From assembly GCA_012523155.1 (NCBI GenBank), contig JAAYJB010000255.1, forward strand, positions 1 through 15,116: a DNA stretch of 15,116 bases. Direction: 5' to 3'. The notes under the pieces were generated by a model. The model was given only the letters and a program-made list of their open reading frames with translations. It was not told where the DNA came from and ran no database searches. The number at the start of each line of letters is the position of its first letter. Position 1 is the first letter of the stretch. The DNA comes from Synergistaceae bacterium (GTDB lineage Bacteria > Synergistota > Synergistia > Synergistales > Aminobacteriaceae). Positions 1 through 6,769 of the stretch are shown here, in pieces. The position numbers and the translations under genes were made by a program.

Positions 1-729
1 ATCACCCTTTTTAAGCTCCCGTGGGGTCTTGCCGCCGTTCTGGCGGTAGCTGCCAGTTCCTGTTGCGGGATCCTTGTAGACAAGATAGCCTACAAGCCGC
101 TCAGGAACGCACCCCGCATATCGGCACTCATCAGTGCGATCGGCGTTTCCTTCTTTATCCAGAACCTGAGCCTCGTGATATTCACCGGCCTTCCCCGTCC
201 AGTATCGAGGCCCGACTGGCTGGTGAAAGTCTTCAAAATAGGAGAGATCCGTGTTCTCCCCCTTGCCATTGTTGTTCCCATCGTGACGGTCTTTCTTGTT
301 CTCGGACTGCTGTGGATCGTCTACCGGACGAAACCGGGACTTGCCATGAGGGCAATTTCAAAGGACATTGAGACCACGAGACTTATGGGGGTTTCCGTAA
401 ATAAAATCATCGCTTTTACATTCGGGATAGGTTCTGCTCTTGCCGCCGCTTCGGGCATCATGTGGGCGCTGCGTTACCCCCAGATCCACCCCTTCATGGG
501 GCTTTTCCCGGGCCTTAAGGCCTTTATAGCGGCTGTATTCGGAGGAATAGGCTCCATCCAGGGAGCGGTTATCGGAGGAATGTTCCTCGGCGTGATAGAG
601 ATCATGGCGGTGGCTTTTTTTCCCACACTTTCGGGCTACCGTGACGCATTCGCCTTTGTTCTTCTCATTATCATTCTTCTCATGAAACCGACAGGACTCA
701 TGGGAGAGAAGCTGGAGGACAAGATATGA
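1..729 (+). CDS. livH: LivH-type branched-chain amino acid ABC transporter permease (5' truncated)
   Basis: This is one of the two inner-membrane permeases of a LIV/HAAT-family ABC importer, which passes branched-chain or related amino acids from a periplasmic binding protein into the cytoplasm. The frame is open from base 1 and stops with TGA at 727-729, leaving 242 residues. Full LivH proteins are about 290-310 residues, so roughly 50-65 N-terminal residues lie outside the window. The family hallmark YKPLRNAPRISALISAIG is read near the start of the fragment, followed by several hydrophobic segments. The EAA-like cytoplasmic loop that docks the ATPase is visible as AISKDIETTRLMGV around fragment residue 118. 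The C-terminus ends in the usual short charged tail (MGEKLEDKI). It overlaps livM by four bases (ATGA) and shares its operon with livM, livG and livF. The family call is secure; the exact amino acid transported cannot be read from the permease. Confidence 0.95.
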   Translation: MTLFKLPWGLAAVLAVAASSCCGILVDKIAYKPLRNAPRISALISAIGVSFFIQNLSLVIFTGLPRPVSRPDWLVKVFKIGEIRVLPLAIVVPIVTVFLVLGLLWIVYRTKPGLAMRAISKDIETTRLMGVSVNKIIAFTFGIGSALAAASGIMWALRYPQIHPFMGLFPGLKAFIAAVFGGIGSIQGAVIGGMFLGVIEIMAVAFFPTLSGYRDAFAFVLLIIILLMKPTGLMGEKLEDKI

Positions 730-1772
730 ATACCAGAACGAGAAATCTTATCCTCAACGGACTCGCCATCGCAGGCGCAGCTTATTTTATACACTGGGCC
801 CAGGGAAACCTTGACGGGTATAAGATCCAGGTCCTGAACCTTATTGCGGTGAACGCGATCCTCGCTCTCAGCCTGAACCTGATCTATGGCTTCACAGGAA
901 TGTTCTCCCTCGGTCATGCAGGGTTCATGGCCATAGGGGCGTATGTTTGCGCTCTCCTTATCCTGACGCCGGCACAGAAGACGACCATGTGGATCCTCCA
1001 GCCCCTTGTATGGCCGCTCTCGGTGATCCAGACCCCGTTCTTTGTGGCCGTTCTCATGGCCGGTCTCGTGGCGGCGGTTTGCGGGCTGCTTATCGCTCTG
1101 CCTGTCCTCCGGCTTGGAGGAGATTACCTGGGAATTGCTACCCTGGGTTTTGCCGAGATCATCAGGGTCGTGCTCACAAACCTAAGCTCCATCACCAACG
1201 GAGCCCTGGGGATCAAGGGAATACCGGCCCACGCCAATCTCTGGTGGAATTACGGATGGCTTTTGCTGACGCTGTTTTTCATAATCCGTCTCGTCAACAG
1301 CAATTTCGGAAATGTCCTCAAGGCGATCCGAGACGATGAAATAGCGGCCAAAAATATGGGCATAAACACGTTCTTCTACAGGGTCGTTTCCTTTACAGTG
1401 GGTGCGTTCTTCGCCGGAGTGGGCGGTGCTCTCATGGGAAGCCTCATTACAACCATAGACCCGAAGATGTTTGTCTTCACCCTCACGTTCAATGTCCTCA
1501 TGATAACCGTTGCGGGAGGGTTGGGCTCCATTACGGGAAGTCTCATCGGCAGCGTTGTCATCACGGTCCTGCTGGAATGGCTCCGTATCGTCGAGAACCC
1601 TTTGATCATAGGGTCATTCGAAATTCCCGGAATACCGGGAATGAGGATGGTCATATTCTCGTTGGCGCTCATTTTGATCATCCTGTTCCGCAGTGAAGGG
1701 ATCATGGGTATGAAGGAATTTTCCTGGAACAGCCTTTTCGGCAGTTCGGCAAGGGGAGGGAAGACGGAATGA
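726..1772 (+). CDS. livM: LivM-type branched-chain amino acid ABC transporter permease
   Basis: This is the second permease of the same importer and forms the membrane channel with LivH. It has 348 residues, in the usual range for LivM proteins without the long E. coli N-terminal extension. After an N-terminal membrane segment (about 8-24), the family signature from about residue 38 to 75 includes NLIYGFTGMFSLGHAGFMAIG. The EAA-like coupling loop IRDDEIAAKNMGI lies at 201-213, and hydrophobic segments continue to about residue 321. The start is well supported: GGAGG at 714-718 sits 7 bases before the ATG, and the ATG overlaps the livH stop as ATGA, which suggests translational coupling. The stop likewise overlaps the livG start as ATGA. 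Nothing is truncated or unusual. Confidence 0.96.
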   Translation: MNTRTRNLILNGLAIAGAAYFIHWAQGNLDGYKIQVLNLIAVNAILALSLNLIYGFTGMFSLGHAGFMAIGAYVCALLILTPAQKTTMWILQPLVWPLSVIQTPFFVAVLMAGLVAAVCGLLIALPVLRLGGDYLGIATLGFAEIIRVVLTNLSSITNGALGIKGIPAHANLWWNYGWLLLTLFFIIRLVNSNFGNVLKAIRDDEIAAKNMGINTFFYRVVSFTVGAFFAGVGGALMGSLITTIDPKMFVFTLTFNVLMITVAGGLGSITGSLIGSVVITVLLEWLRIVENPLIIGSFEIPGIPGMRMVIFSLALILIILFRSEGIMGMKEFSWNSLFGSSARGGKTE

Positions 1773-2563
1773 CGACCCCTGAACCCATTCTGCGCACAGA
1801 AAGCCTGACCATGCGCTTCGGAGGTCTTACAGCAGTAAGAGACTTCTCTATTGATGTGCCCAGGGGATCCATCGTCGGACTCATCGGACCGAACGGAGCG
1901 GGCAAAACGACCGTGTTCAACATAATCACCGGTTTTTACAAGCCGACCCAGGGGCGCGTGCTGTTCGATGGAAAGGACATTACTTCACTGCCTCCCTACA
2001 CGGTGTGCCGGGAGGGAATATCACGAACGTTCCAGAATATCCGGCTTTTTACCAATGAGACCGTTCTCGAAAACGTCATGATCGGATGTCATGTCAGGAG
2101 AAAAGCGAAATGGTGGATGGCTCCCCTCGGACTTCCTCTGTTCAGGAAGGAAGAAGAGGAAATACGGGAGAAATCCATGAAGCTTCTCGAAGCAGTGGGG
2201 CTTGCCCAGCTTGCAAATGAGAACTCAGGATCACTTCCCTACGGTGCCCAGAGACGGCTTGAGATCGCACGAGCCCTGGCAACTGACCCGAAATTCCTGC
2301 TTCTCGACGAACCGGCTGCAGGGATGAACCCCTACGAGACCAGGGAACTCATGAAGTTCATACAGAGCATCCGTGAACGGTTCGGAATCACAATACTTCT
2401 CATAGAACATGACATGAAGGTTGTAATGGGCGTCTGCGAGTACATCTGGGTCCTTGACTACGGAGTAAGGATAGCAGAAGGCAACCCGGACGAGATCCAG
2501 TCCAACAAGAAGGTCATCGTGGCGTATCTTGGAGAGGAGTACGTGAAATATGTTGAAAATTGA
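1769..2563 (+). CDS. livG: LivG-type branched-chain amino acid ABC transporter ATPase
   Basis: This is a cytoplasmic ATPase subunit that powers the LivH/LivM channel, probably as a heterodimer with LivF. All the ABC motifs are present in 264 residues: Walker A GPNGAGKTT at 40-48, the Q-loop glutamine at 89 (ISRTFQN), a LivG-style signature LPYGAQRRLEIARAL at 156-170, Walker B LLLDEP at 177-182, and the H-loop histidine 214 (IEHDM). The signature has PYG where most ABC proteins have SGG. LivG proteins normally have a YG form (LAYGQQ in E. coli), so this is a family trait and not a defect. The C-terminal extension EGNPDEIQSNKKVIVAYLGEE is also typical of LivG. A purine-rich Shine-Dalgarno (1753-1760) precedes the ATG, which overlaps the livM stop. 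Confidence 0.96.
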   Translation: MTTPEPILRTESLTMRFGGLTAVRDFSIDVPRGSIVGLIGPNGAGKTTVFNIITGFYKPTQGRVLFDGKDITSLPPYTVCREGISRTFQNIRLFTNETVLENVMIGCHVRRKAKWWMAPLGLPLFRKEEEEIREKSMKLLEAVGLAQLANENSGSLPYGAQRRLEIARALATDPKFLLLDEPAAGMNPYETRELMKFIQSIRERFGITILLIEHDMKVVMGVCEYIWVLDYGVRIAEGNPDEIQSNKKVIVAYLGEEYVKYVEN

Positions 2564-3269
2564 AGACCTCCACGTTTATTACGGGGCCATTCACGCCGTG
2601 AAAGGCATTTCCCTTTCCATTCCGCAAGGGAGTATAGTGACCCTCATAGGTGCGAACGGCGCCGGAAAGAGCAGTACTATCAGATCGGTGGCGGGGCTCG
2701 TAAAAAATGTCAAGGGCCGTATCGTGTACACTCCTCCGGATAAAAAACCGGTCAACCTTGTCGGGAAGGCCCCCGAGGAGATGGTAAAGTACGGCATCGC
2801 CATGAGCCCTGAAGGGCGGCGCATACTGCCTCACCTCACAGTGGAGGAGAACCTTCAGCTTGGTGCATTTATCAGGACGGACAAGAAAGGCGTAGAACGG
2901 GACCGGGACCATGTATACGAACTTTTCCCCCGTTTGAAGGAGCGGTCCTGGCAGAAAGGGGGGACCCTGTCGGGTGGTGAGCAGCAGATGCTTGCCGTGG
3001 GCAGGGCGCTTATGAGCCAGCCCCACCTGGTCATGCTCGATGAACCCTCTCTCGGTCTGGCTCCTCTTCTCGTAAAAGAAGTTTTTCAAATAATCGAGGA
3101 GATAAACTCGCTGGGCAAAACAGTCCTCCTTGTTGAGCAGAACGCCTTTGCCGCCCTGAAGATCGCTTCCTATGCCTATATTCTCGAGGTGGGAAACATC
3201 GTGCTTGAAGGAAAGGGCGAGGACCTGCTGAAGGATAGAAGGGTGAAAGAAGCATACCTGGGAGGATAA
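2550..3269 (+). CDS. livF: LivF-type branched-chain amino acid ABC transporter ATPase
   Basis: This is the partner ATPase of LivG and the last gene of the transporter operon. It has 239 residues, normal for LivF. The motifs are Walker A GANGAGKSS at 34-42, the LivF-typical AMSPEGRRILPHLTVEENL at 84-102, signature LSGGEQQMLAVGRAL at 140-154, Walker B LVMLDEP at 160-166, and LLVEQN at 193-198. In the last motif glutamine stands where other ABC ATPases have the H-loop histidine, as is normal in LivF. The segment after Walker A (YTPPDKKPVNLVG, about 60-72) is a few residues longer than in the shortest family members. The ATG lies inside the end of livG, a 14-base overlap. It is preceded by GGAGAGGAG at 2531-2539, so it has its own ribosome binding site despite the overlap. 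A long hairpin starts three bases after its stop. Confidence 0.96.
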   Translation: MLKIEDLHVYYGAIHAVKGISLSIPQGSIVTLIGANGAGKSSTIRSVAGLVKNVKGRIVYTPPDKKPVNLVGKAPEEMVKYGIAMSPEGRRILPHLTVEENLQLGAFIRTDKKGVERDRDHVYELFPRLKERSWQKGGTLSGGEQQMLAVGRALMSQPHLVMLDEPSLGLAPLLVKEVFQIIEEINSLGKTVLLVEQNAFAALKIASYAYILEVGNIVLEGKGEDLLKDRRVKEAYLGG

Positions 3270-3271
3270 AA

Positions 3272-3329
3272 AGTCCGGGCCGGAAAAGGAAGGGAACGAT
3301 TCCCGTTGCCCTTTTCCGGCCCATGGACT
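3272..3329 (+). terminator. Long hairpin after livF, probable transcript end without a U-tract
   Basis: A 13-bp perfect stem pairs 3277-3289 (GGGCCGGAAAAGG) with 3310-3322. It is extended outward, past a 2-base bulge (AT at 3323-3324), by 5 more pairs, AGTCC at 3272-3276 with GGACT at 3325-3329. Inside lies a second 5-bp hairpin, GGGAA at 3292-3296 with TTCCC at 3300-3304. It sits right after the livF stop and before pgsA, where an operon end is expected. The sequence after the stem is ACACTGGG and lacks the run of T of a classical intrinsic terminator. Termination is therefore inferred from position and stem strength. It could instead protect the liv mRNA 3' end, or work on the opposite strand, where the stem is followed by TTTTTAT. 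Confidence 0.5.
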
Positions 3330-3371
3330 ACACTGGGAAAAAATAATATACGTTTTTGAGGAGGAAGTGCC

Positions 3372-3941
3372 GTGAAAAGGATCACCTGGAACATACCCAA
3401 TATACTGAGTCTTCTGAGAGTGTTTCTGGCGCCTCTCGTCCTCATATTTCTCACTTTTAAATTCACCTACGCTGTTTATACCGTGGAAGAGCTCGACCTC
3501 AGGGTTACTTACGGAGATCTCCTTGCCGGGGCCGTCTTTATTCTTGCCGCTCTCACCGATACGGCGGACGGCTACATTGCCCGGAAAAAAGGAATGGTAA
3601 CGAACCTCGGGAAGTTTATCGATCCCGTGGCCGATAAAATCCTCGTTATGGCCGCCCTTATTTCTCTTGTTGAACTGCAGCGGATCCCTGCATGGATCGT
3701 GGTCGTGATACTCTCAAGAGACCTGATCGTCACCGGGGTTCGGATGGTGGCTGCGGCCGAAGGAGTTGTCATACCGGCTTCCAGGGGAGGAAAAGTAAAA
3801 ACGGTTTTCCAGATCGTGGCCATATCCATGCTGATTTTCAACCTTCCCTTCGGTATCCACGTCATGTGGGCTGCCATGTTCCTCACTGTCTGGTCCGGAA
3901 TGGACTACCTCGTAAAAGGGAAAAAACTCTTCACGGGCTGA
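3372..3941 (+). CDS. pgsA: CDP-diacylglycerol--glycerol-3-phosphate 3-phosphatidyltransferase
   Basis: This membrane enzyme joins CDP-diacylglycerol and sn-glycerol 3-phosphate to give phosphatidylglycerol phosphate, the committed step to phosphatidylglycerol and cardiolipin. The full CDP-alcohol phosphotransferase motif is visible at 63-88: D63, D66, G67, A70, R71, G80, D84 and D88, within DTADGYIARK...GKFIDPVADK. The N-terminus (NIPNILSLLRVFLAPLVL) is the classic PgsA opening helix, and 189 residues is normal for the family. Several membrane segments surround the motif. The start is GTG at 3372, chosen because GAGGAGGAAG at 3358-3367 gives good spacing and no better in-frame start exists. 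Phosphatidylserine synthase shares the motif, but the N-terminal sequence and length fit PgsA. The gene is separated from livF by the hairpin, and from secA by 120 bases with a promoter. Confidence 0.93.
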   Translation: MKRITWNIPNILSLLRVFLAPLVLIFLTFKFTYAVYTVEELDLRVTYGDLLAGAVFILAALTDTADGYIARKKGMVTNLGKFIDPVADKILVMAALISLVELQRIPAWIVVVILSRDLIVTGVRMVAAAEGVVIPASRGGKVKTVFQIVAISMLIFNLPFGIHVMWAAMFLTVWSGMDYLVKGKKLFTG

Positions 3942-3966
3942 GCTCTCCTTTATCGGCCGAAATACT

Positions 3967-3996
3967 TTGACCCGGCATACGTGAAGAGCATATAAT
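3967..3996 (+). promoter_or_regulatory. Sigma70-type promoter for secA
   Basis: TTGACC at 3967-3972 and a perfect TATAAT at 3991-3996 are separated by 18 bases. Transcription would start near 4003, giving a leader of about 58 bases before the secA ATG. It is the best promoter match in the pgsA-secA gap and points the right way. Confidence 0.75.
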
Positions 3997-4004
3997 TGCC
4001 GGGT
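3970..4004 (+). repeat. Inverted repeat bracketing the secA -10 box (candidate operator)
   Basis: ACCCGGCA at 3970-3977 and its exact complement TGCCGGGT at 3997-4004 are separated by 19 bases. The left arm overlaps the -35 box and the right arm covers the predicted transcription start, so the -10 box lies between the arms. The half-site spacing of 27 bases centre to centre is long for a single dimeric repressor, so a pair of sites or a hairpin in read-through transcripts from pgsA is also possible. The repeat is seen directly; any role is inferred. Confidence 0.4.
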
Positions 4005-4023
4005 GTGCAGGCCGGGGTATTGT

Positions 4024-4050
4024 GATCCGCCCGCGGCTGATCTTTCTTTT
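4024..4050 (+). terminator. Weak hairpin with T-rich tail in the secA leader (candidate attenuator)
   Basis: GATC at 4024-4027 pairs with GATC at 4039-4042, and GCC at 4029-4031 with GGC at 4035-4037, around one C/T mismatch and a 3-base loop. TTTCTTTT (4043-4050) follows directly, and then the secA Shine-Dalgarno GAGGTGA (4051-4057). It could end transcripts reading through from pgsA, or attenuate the secA transcript. The stem has only seven pairs, so this is tentative. Confidence 0.3.
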
Positions 4051-4061
4051 GAGGTGACGAT

Positions 4062-6734
4062 ATGCTCGATAAGCTGAAAAAAGCCCTTGGACTCGATCCC
4101 AACGAACGGGCGCTGAAAAGATACAGCGCGGTGGTTGAAGAGATCAATGGCCTTGAACCTGTTGTGTCGGCCCTTTCCGACGAAGAACTCAGAAAAAAAG
4201 GTGACGAGTTCCGAGCCCGCCTTAGGGAAGGCGAGGACGGGAACGAGATCCTCCCCGAAGTATTTGCCGTCGTTCGGGAGGTCTCGAAACGGACCACAGG
4301 ACTCCGCCATTTCGACGTGCAGCTCATGGGGGGCATAGCGCTCCACGAGGGGAAAATAACTGAAATGAAGACCGGCGAGGGCAAAACACTCGTAGCCACA
4401 CTTGCCGTTGTGCTCAACGCTTTCTCGGGCAGGGGAGTGCACGTGGTAACTGTGAACGACTACCTGGCAAGGAGGGATGCCGAGTGGATGGAGCCGATCT
4501 ACTCCTTCCTGGGGCTCTCCGTCGGTGTTATTTACGCATACATGGACCAGGAGGAGCGTTACTCCGCCTACAGGGCGGACATAACCTACGGAACGAACAG
4601 CGAATTCGGCTTCGACTATCTTCGGGACAACATGGCGGTTGCCGAGGAACACCTTGTCCAGAGAGGGCATTCATACTGCATCGTGGACGAAGTTGACTCC
4701 ATTCTCATCGACGAGGCCAGGACTCCCCTGATCATTTCCGGTCCTTCGGACGACAACGTGGATATGTACACCGTATCTGATCGTATCGCACGGCAGCTTC
4801 GGGAGGGAAGAGACTTCGAGAAGGACGAGAAGGAGCGCAACGTCGCCATGACCGAGGCGGGTATCGCCAGGTGCGAAGAGCTCCTGAAAATGCCGGATCT
4901 TTTCTCCGACGCCGCCCACTCCGACCTTGCCCACCGTATCGTGCAGGCACTCAAGGCCCATGTGCTCTTCCAGCGGGACGTTCACTACGTGGTGAAGGAC
5001 GGAGAGATCCTCATTGTCGATGAATTCACGGGAAGGCTGATGGTGGGAAGACGGTACTCCGACGGGCTGCACCAGGCCATTGAGGCGAAAGAAGGCGTGA
5101 AGGTCGGCCGGGAAAGCCAGACCCTTGCGACCATCACCCTCCAGAATTATTTCCGCATGTACCGGAAACTTGCGGGCATGACAGGGACCGCCGCCACGGA
5201 GGCCGAGGAATTCAAAGAGATCTACGGCCTTGAAGTGGTCACCGTCCCCACGAACATGCCCATGATCCGGGCTGACTATCCTGATGTTATCTACAGGACG
5301 GTGGGGGAGAAATTCGCCGCCGTTGCCGACGAGATACAGGAATCCTACGGAGCCGGGTGTCCCGTGCTCGTGGGAACCACCTCCATTGAAAGCTCCGAAA
5401 GGCTCAGCAAACTGCTGAAAGCCAGGAAGATCCCCCACCAGGTGCTGAACGCCAAGCATCACGAGCGCGAGGCCCAGATAGTCGCCCAGGCGGGGCATAT
5501 CGGGGCTGTTACCGTGGCGACAAACATGGCAGGACGCGGGACGGACATTATCCTGGGAGGAAACCCCGAGTTCCTCGCGAAGGAGGAGCTCCGGAAGGAG
5601 AACGTCGATCCGGCGCAGGACAGGGAACGGTACACGTCTTACCTGGAAAAATTTCGGGAGCAGTGCCGGAAAGAGCGGGAAAAAGTGACGGACCTCGGAG
5701 GGCTGAAGATCATCGGCACGGAACGGCATGAGGCCAGGAGGATAGACAACCAGCTCCGCGGACGGTCGGGACGGCAGGGTGACCCGGGTTCGAGCCGGTT
5801 TTACCTGTCTCTTGAAGATGACCTTCTCCGTCTCTTCGGTTCTGACCGGATACAGGGACTTATGGAGAAACTCGGCATGGAGGAGGGGGAGTCGATTGAA
5901 CATCCCCTTCTGACTAAGGCTATTGCATCAGCCCAGAAAAAGGTCGAGGAAATGCACTTCGACATACGGAAGCAGCTCCTCGCCTATGACAACGTAATGA
6001 ATCGGCAGCGGGAAGCTGTCTATGCCCAGCGGCAGCAGATCCTTGGAGACGGCGGCATGGTGGATAATGCCTGGGAGATCATCGAGGGAGTGATCGATGA
6101 CACCATCGAAAAATATTTTCCCGAGGAAGGGGAAGCCGACCCCGCAAGGGCCCGTTCGAAGCTTAAGGCAGTTTTCGGCCCCGGGCTTGAACCCTGGACT
6201 GACGGCGTGGACAATATCCGCGACATGCTTGCGAATGCCTCCGGGCTGAAGGAAGAGATCCGAAAACGCTTCCGGGACAAGGTCGAAGCTCTTGGAGAGG
6301 AAGAAGGAGGCGCTCTTCTCAGGTTTCTGATCCTTCACACCCTCGACAACGGCTGGAAGGATCATCTTTTGGCCATGGACGAACTCAGGCGCGGCATCGG
6401 ACTGCGGGCCATCGGCCAGAAGGACCCCCTGCTTGAATATCAGTTCGAGTCCTACAACCTGTTCCAGGGGATGATGGAGCGGGTACGGGAGTCGATTGCC
6501 GAGCTCGCCTTCAGGGTCCGGGTGGTATCGGACCAAGGTGACCGGCTGTCCGAAAGAGAACGCCGGGAGAGCAGAGAGTTCGTGCTGCCGTTTGCCAGGT
6601 CGGGAGAAGAACCTGCTCCGCGGGGTGAGGGTACCCCCCAGCCTGTGAAGAAGGGGCCGAAAGTGGGAAGGAACGATCCCTGCCCCTGCGGCAGCGGGAA
6701 AAAATATAAACATTGCTGCGGAGCAAACAAGTAA
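4062..6734 (+). CDS. secA: Preprotein translocase ATPase SecA
   Basis: This is the ATP-driven motor that pushes unfolded preproteins through the SecYEG channel. At 890 residues it is near the E. coli length of 901. Visible landmarks are the N-terminal helix (MLDKLKKALGLDPNERALKRY), Walker A MKTGEGKT at 102-109, the NDYLARRDAEWM segment at 132-143, and Walker B/DEAD-like DEVDSILIDEARTPLIISG at 209-227. Later come ATNMAGRGTDI and RRIDNQLRGRSGRQGDPGSS of the second nucleotide-binding fold, and a helical scaffold. The C-terminal zinc motif is CPCGSGKKYKHCC, with C874, C876, C885 and C886. The last ligand is cysteine where E. coli has histidine, a common variant; this tail binds SecB and phospholipid in E. 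coli. The ATG at 4062 follows GAGGTGA at 4051-4057. The gene has its own promoter, and the next gene begins 35 bases after the stop with no terminator, so read-through is likely. Confidence 0.98.
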   Translation: MLDKLKKALGLDPNERALKRYSAVVEEINGLEPVVSALSDEELRKKGDEFRARLREGEDGNEILPEVFAVVREVSKRTTGLRHFDVQLMGGIALHEGKITEMKTGEGKTLVATLAVVLNAFSGRGVHVVTVNDYLARRDAEWMEPIYSFLGLSVGVIYAYMDQEERYSAYRADITYGTNSEFGFDYLRDNMAVAEEHLVQRGHSYCIVDEVDSILIDEARTPLIISGPSDDNVDMYTVSDRIARQLREGRDFEKDEKERNVAMTEAGIARCEELLKMPDLFSDAAHSDLAHRIVQALKAHVLFQRDVHYVVKDGEILIVDEFTGRLMVGRRYSDGLHQAIEAKEGVKVGRESQTLATITLQNYFRMYRKLAGMTGTAATEAEEFKEIYGLEVVTVPTNMPMIRADYPDVIYRTVGEKFAAVADEIQESYGAGCPVLVGTTSIESSERLSKLLKARKIPHQVLNAKHHEREAQIVAQAGHIGAVTVATNMAGRGTDIILGGNPEFLAKEELRKENVDPAQDRERYTSYLEKFREQCRKEREKVTDLGGLKIIGTERHEARRIDNQLRGRSGRQGDPGSSRFYLSLEDDLLRLFGSDRIQGLMEKLGMEEGESIEHPLLTKAIASAQKKVEEMHFDIRKQLLAYDNVMNRQREAVYAQRQQILGDGGMVDNAWEIIEGVIDDTIEKYFPEEGEADPARARSKLKAVFGPGLEPWTDGVDNIRDMLANASGLKEEIRKRFRDKVEALGEEEGGALLRFLILHTLDNGWKDHLLAMDELRRGIGLRAIGQKDPLLEYQFESYNLFQGMMERVRESIAELAFRVRVVSDQGDRLSERERRESREFVLPFARSGEEPAPRGEGTPQPVKKGPKVGRNDPCPCGSGKKYKHCCGANK

Positions 6735-6769
6735 CGCCTGTGCGGCGAAAAAGGAAAGGGGACTGGAGT

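Noticed and set aside
1769..2563. LPYGAQ in LivG as a broken ABC signature
   Set aside because: LivG proteins normally lack the canonical SGG form (LAYGQQ in E. coli), so this is a family trait, not inactivation.
3324..3352. Weak promoter-like boxes TGGACT and TATACG upstream of pgsA
   Set aside because: Both boxes match only four of six positions, and the predicted start would fall inside the pgsA ribosome binding site. The -35 also lies in the long hairpin.
4671..5903. A 410-codon open frame on the - strand inside secA
   Set aside because: It mirrors the strongly conserved secA coding frame, its product shows no recognisable family, and it has no separate promoter or neighbours. It is a codon-bias artefact of a GC-rich gene.
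6735..6747. Small hairpin after secA (CGCC with GGCG) as a terminator
   Set aside because: It has only four pairs and is followed by A residues rather than T, so it is too weak to call.
6713..6769. A longer N-terminus for the DUF3857-type protein, starting inside secA at 6713
   Set aside because: It would add 19 charged residues before the signal sequence and bury the export signal. The ATG at 6770 gives a normal signal peptide.
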